24,855 nucleotides of DNA. Source: UMGS1307 sp964523005. Lineage in GTDB: Bacteria; Bacillota; Clostridia; Oscillospirales; CAG-382. Below are positions 1 to 7,383 of the stretch, piece after piece; the stretch's first letter is position 1; each line of letters begins with the position of its first letter. A program made the position numbers and the translations under genes. The stretch is from assembly GCA_964523005.1 (NCBI GenBank), contig CAZFZL010000010.1, positions 1 to 24,855 of the forward strand, read 5' to 3'. The notes below the pieces were generated by a model that was not told the DNA's origin, did no database searches, and saw only the letters and a program-made list of their open reading frames with translations.

Positions 1-411
1 GTATGGCAGGATCTCGGACGTGTATACTTTCATCGCGCCTATCCCTTTGATGCTCCTGATGAGTTTATCTCGGTGCTGGATAAAGACGGAAACGAATACG
101 GAATAATTCGCTCACTATCGGAGCTTGATGAAAAAGCAGTAGCAATAGTATCCGAGGCGCTTTCGAGAAAATATTATTCACCGGAAATAACGAAGATACT
201 CAATGTAAAGGAACGCTTCGGCTATTCGTATTGGGATGTTGAAACCGATCACGGAAGCCTCAGCTTCACGCTTCAGGATACATTCAGAAGTATAGTTCGT
301 ATAAGTGACCGGCGTATTTTCATAACCGATATTGACGGAAACAGATTTAATATCTCCGATATTGAAGCGCTTGACAGAAAGAGCTACCGTCATATCGAGC
401 TGTATTTATAA
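1..411 (+). CDS. DUF1854 domain protein (5' end missing)
   Basis: The reading frame is open from base 1, so the N-terminus lies outside the window; 136 residues are visible. The residues match the DUF1854 pattern as I recall it: an R-A-(Y/F)-P stretch near the visible start, LLD/VLDKDG-like repeats, 'SELD', a middle 'ITKILNVKERFG' segment, and the C-terminal 'ITDIDGNRF...I..LD..S' block. DUF1854 proteins are small, of unknown biochemical role, and are typically encoded next to ABC exporters; some of these are annotated as associated with cyanophycin metabolism. Here the stop is 10 nt before the ABC exporter start, so the two are very likely co-transcribed and functionally paired. No membrane segment is seen in the visible part. 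The function is not established, and the family call rests on remembered motif pattern rather than a search. Confidence 0.75.
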   Translation, partial: VWQDLGRVYFHRAYPFDAPDEFISVLDKDGNEYGIIRSLSELDEKAVAIVSEALSRKYYSPEITKILNVKERFGYSYWDVETDHGSLSFTLQDTFRSIVRISDRRIFITDIDGNRFNISDIEALDRKSYRHIELYL

Positions 412-421
412 TGGTGGTTCG

Positions 422-2635
422 ATGAATAGAACGATAGTGGAAAGTGCACAGGTGCGTACACGACTGAAAAACGCGTTGCCATGCGGCGAGTCGGAGTCAA
501 GTGTCGAATTTGATTATGCTCTCAGTGCTGATAACAGCCGCGTCATCGGTGTGTGTGTGTATCATGACGGCAGATTGTATTTTACAGACGACAGCGGCAC
601 GTCGGGAACGCTCGAGCTTACAGGACTCAAGCATTTTGAATGCGTAAAGGGCGTGGGCTGCATCGGGGTCGAATATACGGATGCTTCGGACGTACAGCGC
701 GAGCTGCTGCGCGGCGATATGAGCTGTATGCTTTCAATGCAGACGGCGGTAAAACAGCTTAACGCAATCATTGAAGGCAAACGCATACCGGTGAACACCG
801 AGCGTACTCATTCGTCATGCCCGAAATGCGGCAGACCGTATGCGGCAGGCTCAAATGTATGTATGTACTGCGAAGGGCGCAAAGGCACCTTCAAGAAGCT
901 GATGCCGTTTGCGAAGCCTTTTGCAGGCAGGCTTACGGTAGCGATATTGCTTTATATATTTGTATCCGGGCTTTCAATGATATCGCCGATGATCAACAGA
1001 ATACTCATAGACGACTTTATCGGTGCTGATGTCCCCGGTCCGTTCAGAGTGTTTCTGGCGGTCATATTCGCAATGGCGGGCATAGCGCTTGTGAGAACAG
1101 TGGCAGGTTCCCTCAGAGGCGTGCTGATGACGCGCGTCGGCAACAGCATATCAAAAAATCTTAAAAACACTGTCTTTGATAAGGTTATGCAGCTCTCAAT
1201 AGCCGGAGTGAACAGACGCTCGGCAGGAGAGATTATTACGCGTATATCGAGCGACACAGACATGATACAACAGATGTTTACTGACACCGTCCCGAACCTT
1301 ATACAGCAGGGAATGCTTTTCGCTGCCGGGACAGCCATAATGTTCGCACTCAACTGGAGACTTGCTCTGCTCGTTATAATCCCTATACCGCTTATGATGT
1401 TTGCGTTCTATATCACCCGCAACGCCTCACACAGGCGTTACCACCGTCAGTGGCACAGCGAGAGTGAAGCAAACACGCTCCTTCACGACATATTTCAGGG
1501 CATTCGTGTTGTCAAGGTTTTCGGCATGGAGGCTCACGAGGAAAAACGCTTCGATGCACAGGTCAAAAAAATAGCCGACGTTTCGTATTCAAACGAAGTA
1601 TTTTGGCAACTGATAATGTCTCCGCTGAATTTTCTCGTGGGTATAGGCGAGTTCTTTATCCTTATATATGCCGGCAGCAAAATACTCGACGGGACTATGA
1701 CGCTTGGCGTCATGTCGCAGTTTCTCTCATACGCATCGATTATGTACGGCCCGATACGCTGGGCGGCGTTCCTTCCGCGTAGACTTTCAAGGCAGATGAC
1801 TTCCGTTGCGAAGGTGTTCGAGATACTTGACGAAGAGCCTGAAATGAGCGACAAGCCGGACGCGGTTGAAAACCCGGTTGAAGGGAACATAAGGTTTGAT
1901 CACGTGTTCTTTGGCTATGACCGCAGCGAATATGTACTCAAGGACATAAATCTTGAAATCGGAAAAGGCGAAATGCTCGGTATAGTCGGACGCAGCGGTG
2001 TCGGAAAAAGTACGCTGATAAATCTTGTAATGAGGCTCTATGATGTTGATGAGGGCATTCTGAGTATAGACGGAGTAGATATAAAGGATTATCAACAGCA
2101 TTATCTGCGTTCGCAAATAGGAGTTGTCCTTCAGGAGACGTTCCTGTTCAGAGGGTCACTGTACAACAACATTGCATATGCCGACCCGAACGCTTCACGT
2201 GACGAGGTGATACGCGCCGCAAAGCTTGCGAATGCGCATCAGTTCATCATGAAGCTGCCCGACGGTTATAATACTTATGTCGGCGAGAGAGGGTATACGC
2301 TTTCCGGCGGTGAACGCCAGCGTATAGCGATAGCGCGCGCCGTGCTCAGAAATCCGAAGATACTCATACTTGACGAGGCGACCGCATCACTCGATACGGA
2401 AACGGAAAAGCTGATTCAGGATTCTATAGCAACACTCACAAAAAACAGAACGACGCTTGCTATAGCCCACAGACTTTCGACGCTGCGTAACTGTACGAAG
2501 CTTATTGTGCTTGAAAAAGGCACGATCGAGGAGAGCGGCACTCATGAAGAGCTTATGATAAGCCGCAAACGCTATTTCAACCTCGTAATGGCGCAAAGAC
2601 AGATGTCGCGTATGCTCAGCGACAAAAATAAATAA
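422..2635 (+). CDS. ABC exporter (fused membrane and ATPase domains) with N-terminal zinc ribbon
   Basis: This 737-residue protein couples ATP hydrolysis to export of an unknown substrate. Residues 1-130 form a DUF1854-partner-like N-terminal domain. A CxxC...CxxC zinc ribbon follows (Cys133, 136, 147, 150), then a type-1 exporter membrane domain (about 165-470, six predicted helices), then the ATPase. The ATPase has Walker A GRSGVGKST at 523-531, Q-loop Gln571, signature LSGGERQ from 627, Walker B ILILDEA (Asp651, Glu652) and switch His683. All catalytic residues are present, so it should be active, probably as a homodimer. I chose the ATG at 422: it follows the DUF1854 stop by 10 nt, while an in-frame start 90 nt upstream would lie inside the upstream gene. 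Pairing with DUF1854 recalls transporters annotated 'cyanophycin metabolism-associated', but no cyanophycin gene is in view. The substrate is unknown. Confidence 0.9.
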   Translation: MNRTIVESAQVRTRLKNALPCGESESSVEFDYALSADNSRVIGVCVYHDGRLYFTDDSGTSGTLELTGLKHFECVKGVGCIGVEYTDASDVQRELLRGDMSCMLSMQTAVKQLNAIIEGKRIPVNTERTHSSCPKCGRPYAAGSNVCMYCEGRKGTFKKLMPFAKPFAGRLTVAILLYIFVSGLSMISPMINRILIDDFIGADVPGPFRVFLAVIFAMAGIALVRTVAGSLRGVLMTRVGNSISKNLKNTVFDKVMQLSIAGVNRRSAGEIITRISSDTDMIQQMFTDTVPNLIQQGMLFAAGTAIMFALNWRLALLVIIPIPLMMFAFYITRNASHRRYHRQWHSESEANTLLHDIFQGIRVVKVFGMEAHEEKRFDAQVKKIADVSYSNEVFWQLIMSPLNFLVGIGEFFILIYAGSKILDGTMTLGVMSQFLSYASIMYGPIRWAAFLPRRLSRQMTSVAKVFEILDEEPEMSDKPDAVENPVEGNIRFDHVFFGYDRSEYVLKDINLEIGKGEMLGIVGRSGVGKSTLINLVMRLYDVDEGILSIDGVDIKDYQQHYLRSQIGVVLQETFLFRGSLYNNIAYADPNASRDEVIRAAKLANAHQFIMKLPDGYNTYVGERGYTLSGGERQRIAIARAVLRNPKILILDEATASLDTETEKLIQDSIATLTKNRTTLAIAHRLSTLRNCTKLIVLEKGTIEESGTHEELMISRKRYFNLVMAQRQMSRMLSDKNK

Positions 2636-2653
2636 TATATGAAGGAAAGATCA

Positions 2654-4150
2654 GTGAAAAGAAGGATTTTATTTGTCGCTCTTGCGCTGTTGCTTGCGCT
2701 GACATGTACGGCGTGCAGCAATAACGAAGAACAAAGCCGGCAGCAGTCTGAACCGGAAATATCACAGACGGAGGAAACGGGCATGGATAAACCTGTCGTT
2801 TACAGTGTACCGAACGGAGAAGAAAAGAGCATCGATTACGTTGTCACAGCGTGGACTGAGAAAAACGGAGAAAAACAGTCGGTAGACTGTTTTACGGCAA
2901 AGGTCGGAACACAGAGCAACGGCACTTCGAGCGTGAGCTATGAAACCATGTCGTTTTGTACGTTGGACTACGATTTTTCATCGACTCTTTATATCTCTGT
3001 AACGCCTTCGCAGACGCATTCATCGGCGAAGGTGCTTCCCGCAAGCGCCGGAGCGGAATACGAATACAAGGACGAAGCAGTCACTCTTTCGCTCAATAAA
3101 CCTTCGAATCTGTCGGTCGAATTCGACGGCGATATAAATCATAACCTTTTCGTCTTTGCCGGTGAATACGATGAAGACAAGCCCAAATCCGGCGATCGCG
3201 GCGTGATCTATTACGGTGCCGGCACGCACGACGTAGGTGAGATAAAGCTCAACTCGAACCAGACGCTCTATATCGACGGCGGAGCCGTCGTATACGGATA
3301 TGTGAAGGCTGAAAACGCCGACAATATCAGCATCATGGGCAGCGGCATCCTCGACGGTTCAAAGGTCGATCACGCATATACCGGAAGCAGAAAGCGCATG
3401 GTGTCGCTCGTAAAATGCACGAATGTGACGATAGACGGCGTTACGGTTCGCGACGCCTCGACGTGGGGTGTCGTGCTCGACAGATGCAGTGATGTGACGG
3501 TAACAAACCATAAGCAGATCTCGTACAATTTCAACAGCGACGGCTTCGATATCCTCAGCTGTACAAACGTCCTCATCGACGGCGCGTTTCTGAGGAACTA
3601 CGACGACAACATTTCGCTCAAGGCGTATAATAATACCGATTGCACCGGCATCACCATGCGCAACAGCACGCTCTGGGCTGATTGCGCTCATAATATGCTT
3701 ATCGGGCCGGAGGCGAAGGAAGCCGAATACGAAAACAAGTTTTCGGACATACTGTTCTACAATATCGATGTGCTTGAATCGAAGGAGAACTCCGATTTCT
3801 ACCGCGGCGTGATGGCGATCACCTGCACTGACAACGGCGTCTTCGATGGTATAACATGGGATACCATCCGTGTAGAACGTATGACGAAGGGCAGACTTAT
3901 AAACTTCCGTTATTCAAACGATTACGGAACATATTTCGGCAAATCCGTCTCGAATATCACAATCAAAAATATCACCTGCAGCGCAAAAACGGCATCCGAT
4001 GATTATATCTACGGCAACTCGGCGTCGCCGATGAAAAATATTGTTATCGAAAATTTCACCTATCTCGGCGAAAAGGTAACGCACGACAGGTTTGAAAAAT
4101 GCGCACGCTTCGTCACGCTGACTGTCGACAAAGTGGAAAAGGAATATTGA
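2654..4150 (+). CDS. Predicted lipoprotein with GH28-like right-handed beta-helix
   Basis: This is a secreted, lipid-anchored protein of 498 residues. A basic N-terminus (KRR), a hydrophobic stretch and a cysteine near residue 21 followed by a Ser/Glu/Gln-rich linker indicate a type II signal peptide. From about residue 175 to the end, repeated turns rich in 'I.I', 'N.T' and 'DG' indicate a parallel beta-helix like polygalacturonases. 'NSDGFD' and 'YDDNISLK' correspond to the GH28 catalytic aspartates, but the usual GHG motif reads AHN, so substrate and activity are uncertain. I chose the GTG at 2654 because AAGGAAAG ends about 6 nt before it; an ATG at 2639 is in frame but lacks a binding site. 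The gene starts right after the ABC exporter stop, suggesting co-transcription. A GH49 or other polysaccharide-active helix is an alternative. Confidence 0.75.
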   Translation: MKRRILFVALALLLALTCTACSNNEEQSRQQSEPEISQTEETGMDKPVVYSVPNGEEKSIDYVVTAWTEKNGEKQSVDCFTAKVGTQSNGTSSVSYETMSFCTLDYDFSSTLYISVTPSQTHSSAKVLPASAGAEYEYKDEAVTLSLNKPSNLSVEFDGDINHNLFVFAGEYDEDKPKSGDRGVIYYGAGTHDVGEIKLNSNQTLYIDGGAVVYGYVKAENADNISIMGSGILDGSKVDHAYTGSRKRMVSLVKCTNVTIDGVTVRDASTWGVVLDRCSDVTVTNHKQISYNFNSDGFDILSCTNVLIDGAFLRNYDDNISLKAYNNTDCTGITMRNSTLWADCAHNMLIGPEAKEAEYENKFSDILFYNIDVLESKENSDFYRGVMAITCTDNGVFDGITWDTIRVERMTKGRLINFRYSNDYGTYFGKSVSNITIKNITCSAKTASDDYIYGNSASPMKNIVIENFTYLGEKVTHDRFEKCARFVTLTVDKVEKEY

Positions 4151-4177
4151 TACAAGGGCAAAAATGCAAAATAATGC

Positions 4178-4206
4178 TTGACAAAGCAAAAACAGCATGA
4201 TATAAT
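4178..4206 (+). promoter_or_regulatory. Sigma-A promoter of rplS
   Basis: Perfect TTGACA (4178-4183) and TATAAT (4201-4206) are separated by 17 nt. Transcription should begin near 4213, giving a leader of about 70 nt before rplS. This separates the ribosomal protein unit from the beta-helix lipoprotein gene, whose stop is at 4150. Confidence 0.9.
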
Positions 4207-4212
4207 GACATG

Positions 4213-4284
4213 GTTAAAAAATGAATTGGGCAGTCCTCTGGGCTCACTCATGAATGCCCTTTGTCCTGAAAGGAGGAAGCCGGA
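4213..4284 (+). promoter_or_regulatory. Candidate L19 (rplS) 5' leader with partly masked ribosome binding site
   Basis: The untranslated leader contains GGGCA (4228-4232), which can pair with TGCCC (4255-4259). A small hairpin, TCCT-GAA-AGGA (4264-4274), would cover part of the strong AGGAGG binding site (4271-4276). A second TCCT at 4234-4237 could also pair with the binding site. An autoregulatory L19 leader family is known in Firmicutes; whether this is a member is an inference from position and pairing only. Confidence 0.5.
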
Positions 4285-4626
4285 ATGGATACACTCAAGG
4301 CTTTTACAAGCGAGCAGCTGAAAACGGAGATTCCCGTATTCAACATCGGTGATACAGTTAAAGTATATATCCGTATCGTTGAAGGAACAAGAACGCGCAC
4401 TCAGATTTTTGAAGGCGTCGTAATTTCCAAGAAAAACGGAGGCATTTCCGAGACCTTTACCGTCCGCCGCGTCGCATACGGCGTCGGAACGGAAAAGACT
4501 TTCCCCCTGCATTCACCTAACGTGCAGAAGGTCGAAGTCATCAGAAAAGGCAAGGTCAGACGTGCAAAGCTGTATTACCTGCGCGGTAAGATCGGCAAGA
4601 GCGCGAAGATCAAGGAAAGAAAGTAA
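4285..4626 (+). CDS. rplS: 50S ribosomal protein L19
   Basis: This 113-residue protein is the usual length for L19, which sits at the 30S/50S interface. Diagnostic segments are 'IPVFNIGDTVKVYIRIVEG.RTR.Q.FEGVVI', 'GISETFTVRRVAYGVGTEKTFPLHSP' and the C-terminal 'KVRRAKLYYLRGKIGKSAKIKER'. A strong AGGAGG lies 8 nt before the ATG. It is the first gene of the rplS-lepB-rbgA-rnhB-yraN block seen in many Firmicutes, and is driven by its own consensus promoter. The common upstream neighbours rimM and trmD are absent. Confidence 0.98.
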   Translation: MDTLKAFTSEQLKTEIPVFNIGDTVKVYIRIVEGTRTRTQIFEGVVISKKNGGISETFTVRRVAYGVGTEKTFPLHSPNVQKVEVIRKGKVRRAKLYYLRGKIGKSAKIKERK

Positions 4627-4645
4627 TCCGCTGCGGAAACGGGGA

Positions 4646-4722
4646 TGTCTGAAATGCTGTCAGAAAGACGAAAGGGCGCGTAAAAACGCCTTCCGCTGAC
4701 GCGTTTCAGGCATTTTTCATTT
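4646..4722 (+). terminator. Long hairpin with T-tract after rplS
   Basis: TGTCTGAAATGC (4646-4657) pairs with GCGTTTCAGGCA (4701-4712) over 12 bp with two G-U pairs. After one bulged T, GTCAG (4659-4663) pairs with CTGAC (4696-4700). An inner GGCG/CGCC stem caps it. TTTTT at 4713-4717 follows. It probably ends or attenuates the rplS transcript; no clear promoter is seen between it and lepB. Confidence 0.75.
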
Positions 4723-4747
4723 ATGAAAGTGTAAGGTTGGATTTATA

Positions 4748-5416
4748 ATGACAGATGATAACAATTCAAAACAGTACAGTGATCTTACCGACGAAGAGCT
4801 TGGTGTCAAAAAAAACGAATTCGAAACAGAAAGCTCTGCTCCCGAAAACAAAAACGCCCTTAAGGGGACGTATGAATGGATAGAAATGCTTTGCATGGCG
4901 CTCGGTATGATGCTGATTGTATTTATGTTCATTTTCAGGTTCGTTGAGGTTGATGGTACTTCGATGCTCAACACGCTTCAGGACAAAGACAAGCTTATGA
5001 TATCACATCTGTTTTATGATGAACCCCAGGTCGGGGATATCGTAGTGATAGAAGTCGGATCAACCGACAGCAAAACTTACACCAAGCCTCTTATAAAGCG
5101 TGTTATCGCGACCGAAGGGCAGACGCTCGACATAAACTCCGAAACATGGGAGATAACCATAACGGACGGCGATGCGACATATGTGCTCGACGAATCCGCT
5201 TATTCGGATACGATACTCCATGCTGAAGGCAAAAAAATGTACCTCGGCACAGTCTCGCTGCCGTACACTGTCGGAGAGGGTGAAATCTTCGTCATGGGCG
5301 ACAACAGAAATAATTCGGACGACTCACGCAAGCTCGGCTCGATAAGCGTAGAAAACATAGTCGGGCGCGTCATAATCCGTGTTCACCCGTTTGATATGTT
5401 CGGGACGGTCGAATGA
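4748..5416 (+). CDS. lepB: Signal peptidase I
   Basis: This is a 222-residue membrane serine protease (family S26) that removes signal peptides from secreted proteins. A charged, disordered N-terminus (about 1-40) precedes one membrane helix (about 45-65). The catalytic domain lies outside the membrane: Ser72 in 'GTSML' is the nucleophile, Lys117 in 'LIKRVIA' the general base, and 'GEIFVMGDNRNNSDDSR' is the conserved box D/E region. Both catalytic residues are intact. The binding site is weak (AAGG about 11 nt upstream). The TGA stop overlaps the ATG of rbgA by 4 nt (ATGA), implying translational coupling. The preceding hairpin may limit read-through from rplS. Confidence 0.95.
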   Translation: MTDDNNSKQYSDLTDEELGVKKNEFETESSAPENKNALKGTYEWIEMLCMALGMMLIVFMFIFRFVEVDGTSMLNTLQDKDKLMISHLFYDEPQVGDIVVIEVGSTDSKTYTKPLIKRVIATEGQTLDINSETWEITITDGDATYVLDESAYSDTILHAEGKKMYLGTVSLPYTVGEGEIFVMGDNRNNSDDSRKLGSISVENIVGRVIIRVHPFDMFGTVE

Positions 5417-6285
5417 TGGAAAGCTGGGAAGACATAAACGACATAGGCTGGTATCCCGGTCATATGGCAAAGGCAAAGCGCTATATTGCCGAGAACATGA
5501 AGCTTGTTGATATGTGTATTGAGCTTCGCGACAGCAGGATACCGCGTTCGTCTCAGAATCCGAATATACAAAAGCTCATCGGCGACAAAAAGCATATTGT
5601 TCTTCTCACAAAAAGCTCGCTTTCCGACAGAAACGCTTCTGAACAGTGGATACGCTTCCTCAGGGACGGCGGTGTGAGCGCTATCTCGATCGACAGCAAA
5701 ACTCTGCTGGGCTTTGACAGCCTCATCAAAACCGTTCCGGTGCTGATGAGCGAAAAGCTTGATCAGTATAAGCGCAAGGGCTTGAATAAACCTATACGGG
5801 CGATGGTGCTCGGTGTGACGAACGTTGGCAAGTCCACTTTTTTCAATGCGCTTTCACGCACGAAAAAGGCAAAGGTGGAAGATAGACCCGGCGTCACGCG
5901 CAACACCCAGTGGATACGTACTCCGTACAATCTCGAGCTGCTCGACACGCCGGGATTGCTTTGGGAGAAGATCGAATCACGGGAAACGGCGTTTATGCTC
6001 GCCGCGACCGGCGCGATACGCGATGAGATACTCGATACGGTAGAAATCTCAAGGACGCTGTGCGTATTTCTTGCGCAGCACTATCCGGATATGCTTGCCG
6101 TTAGATATAAGCTCACCGATCTGAGCGGAAGCGGCGCGGAGCTGTTTGAGCGTATAGCGCGTAAACGCGGATTTCTTATCTCCGGCGGAGAGATCGATGA
6201 AGAACGCTGCGCTGCGTGTCTGCTCGACGAATTTCGTTCGGGGAAGATCGGAAGAATAACTCTCGAAATGCCGCCTGAAGGTTGA
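5413..6285 (+). CDS. rbgA: Ribosome biogenesis GTPase RbgA/YlqF
   Basis: This is a circularly permuted GTPase of 290 residues needed for late 50S assembly. The N-terminal 'WYPGHMAKAKR' (13-23) is the family hallmark. In permuted order the motifs are G4 at 66-69, G1 'GVTNVGKST' at 134-142, G2 Thr162 and G3 'DTPG' at 178-181, followed by the RNA-binding C-terminal domain. The oddity is G4: instead of NKxD it reads TKSS, losing both the Asn and the Asp that normally select guanine. The rest of the protein is well conserved, so it is unlikely to be a pseudogene. The start overlaps lepB by 4 nt. Its position between lepB and rnhB is the classic Firmicute arrangement. Confidence 0.93.
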   Translation: MMESWEDINDIGWYPGHMAKAKRYIAENMKLVDMCIELRDSRIPRSSQNPNIQKLIGDKKHIVLLTKSSLSDRNASEQWIRFLRDGGVSAISIDSKTLLGFDSLIKTVPVLMSEKLDQYKRKGLNKPIRAMVLGVTNVGKSTFFNALSRTKKAKVEDRPGVTRNTQWIRTPYNLELLDTPGLLWEKIESRETAFMLAATGAIRDEILDTVEISRTLCVFLAQHYPDMLAVRYKLTDLSGSGAELFERIARKRGFLISGGEIDEERCAACLLDEFRSGKIGRITLEMPPEG

Positions 6286-6308
6286 TCAGGTGATAAATAC
6301 AAAATAAT

Positions 6309-6962
6309 ATGAAAAGGACGGGTCGGAGAATGGACTGGAGTATCGAGGAATCGTATTACGAACAAGGCTATACTGCGATATGCGGTGCGGATGAGGCGGG
6401 AAGAGGACCTCTTGCCGGGCCCGTCTTTGCTGCCGCGGTGATACTGCCGCGCGGACTGATGATAGAAGGGCTCAACGATTCAAAAAAGCTCAGTCACAAG
6501 AAACGTGACGAGCTTTACGATGTTATCAGGAGAGAAGCGCTCGACTATGCCGTCGCGCACGCGGAGGTGTATGAGATCGAAGCAATAAACATTCTCAACG
6601 CTTCAATGCTCGCGATGCGCCGCGCCATCCTTGCGCTGCATACATCGCCTGAGCTTGCGCTCATCGACGGAAATATAGTGCGCTCGTTTCCGCTGCCTGC
6701 CGTTCCTGTGATAAAGGGAGACGGACGCAGCCCTAACATCGCCGCTGCGTCTATACTCGCGAAGGTGGAACGCGATAGATACTGCCGCGAGATGGATTCA
6801 TATTATCCGGGATATGATTTTTCCAAAAATAAAGGCTACGCCACGAAAGCCCATAAAGCAGCGGTGCTGAAGCTCGGACCGTGTCCGCTGCATCGTAAAA
6901 GCTTTTTGAGAAAGACGTTCGGTGACGCGATTGAAGAAAAAGATTTCTGGCAGGGCTGGTGA
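6309..6962 (+). CDS. rnhB: Ribonuclease HII
   Basis: This enzyme cleaves RNA in RNA/DNA hybrids and at single embedded ribonucleotides. With 217 residues it is a normal length. 'GADEAGRGPLAGPV' holds the first two acidic metal ligands (Asp28, Glu29). 'LIDGN' (Asp120) and 'IKGDGRSPNIAAASILAKVERDRY' (Asp138) complete the active site. The start is uncertain: the ATG at 6309 has only a distant AGGTG, whereas an in-frame ATG at 6330 has AAAAGGA 11 nt upstream and would give 210 residues; both include the whole catalytic domain. The 3' end overlaps yraN by 41 nt in another frame. Confidence 0.95.
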   Translation: MKRTGRRMDWSIEESYYEQGYTAICGADEAGRGPLAGPVFAAAVILPRGLMIEGLNDSKKLSHKKRDELYDVIRREALDYAVAHAEVYEIEAINILNASMLAMRRAILALHTSPELALIDGNIVRSFPLPAVPVIKGDGRSPNIAAASILAKVERDRYCREMDSYYPGYDFSKNKGYATKAHKAAVLKLGPCPLHRKSFLRKTFGDAIEEKDFWQGW

Positions 6963-7335
6963 ACAGGCAGCGGCTGAGTGGCTCGTGCGCCGCGGCTATC
7001 GTATCCTGACGCGCAATTTCAGCGTGCGCGGCGGTGAGCTTGACATAGTCGCACTCAAGAGAAAAACGCTTTGTATAATTGAGGTCAAAAGCCGCGCATC
7101 GCTTTCATACGGCACGCCTGCGGAAGCTGTGACAGCTGAAAAACGCAGTCGTATAATCACCGCCGCAAACGAGTTCCTTTTCCGAAACGACAAGGGCGGT
7201 TATATCCGCACACAGGGACTGTTCGGCGAAAGAAAAAGATATTTCAACCGCATATCGTACGATATCGCGGAAGTATATATGACCCCCGACGAAAAGGTGA
7301 AAAAGATCAATCTCATAAGATCGGCTTTTTCCTGA
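6922..7335 (+). CDS. yraN: YraN/UPF0102 family endonuclease-like protein
   Basis: This 137-residue protein of the UPF0102 family has a predicted restriction-endonuclease-like fold; the cellular role is not firmly known. The N-terminal 'GRAGEQAAAEWLVRRGYRILTRN' and the 'GGELDIVA...CIIEVKSR' motif (acidic Glu39/Asp41, Glu54, Lys56) are diagnostic. The C-terminal 'R..YDIAEVY' block is also present. The start is taken as GTG 6922, because the conserved GRAGE segment begins only about ten residues later and no ATG is available; TTG 6931 is an alternative. It overlaps the end of rnhB by 41 nt, which suggests coupled translation. Confidence 0.88.
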   Translation: MTRLKKKISGRAGEQAAAEWLVRRGYRILTRNFSVRGGELDIVALKRKTLCIIEVKSRASLSYGTPAEAVTAEKRSRIITAANEFLFRNDKGGYIRTQGLFGERKRYFNRISYDIAEVYMTPDEKVKKINLIRSAFS

Positions 7336-7383
7336 TTATAAAAGAAAAGGATGCTTCCGCACTGTGGAAGCTGCGTCTTGCAA

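Noticed and set aside
332..421. 30-residue upstream extension of the ABC exporter
   Set aside because: It overlaps the 3' end of the DUF1854 gene and lacks similarity or a binding site; the ATG at 422 fits better.
4744..4749. TATAAT overlapping the lepB start codon
   Set aside because: No -35 lies at the right distance and transcription would start inside the gene.
6922..6962. Frameshift between rnhB and yraN
   Set aside because: Both proteins are complete with normal family ends; the 41-nt overlap is a genuine gene overlap.
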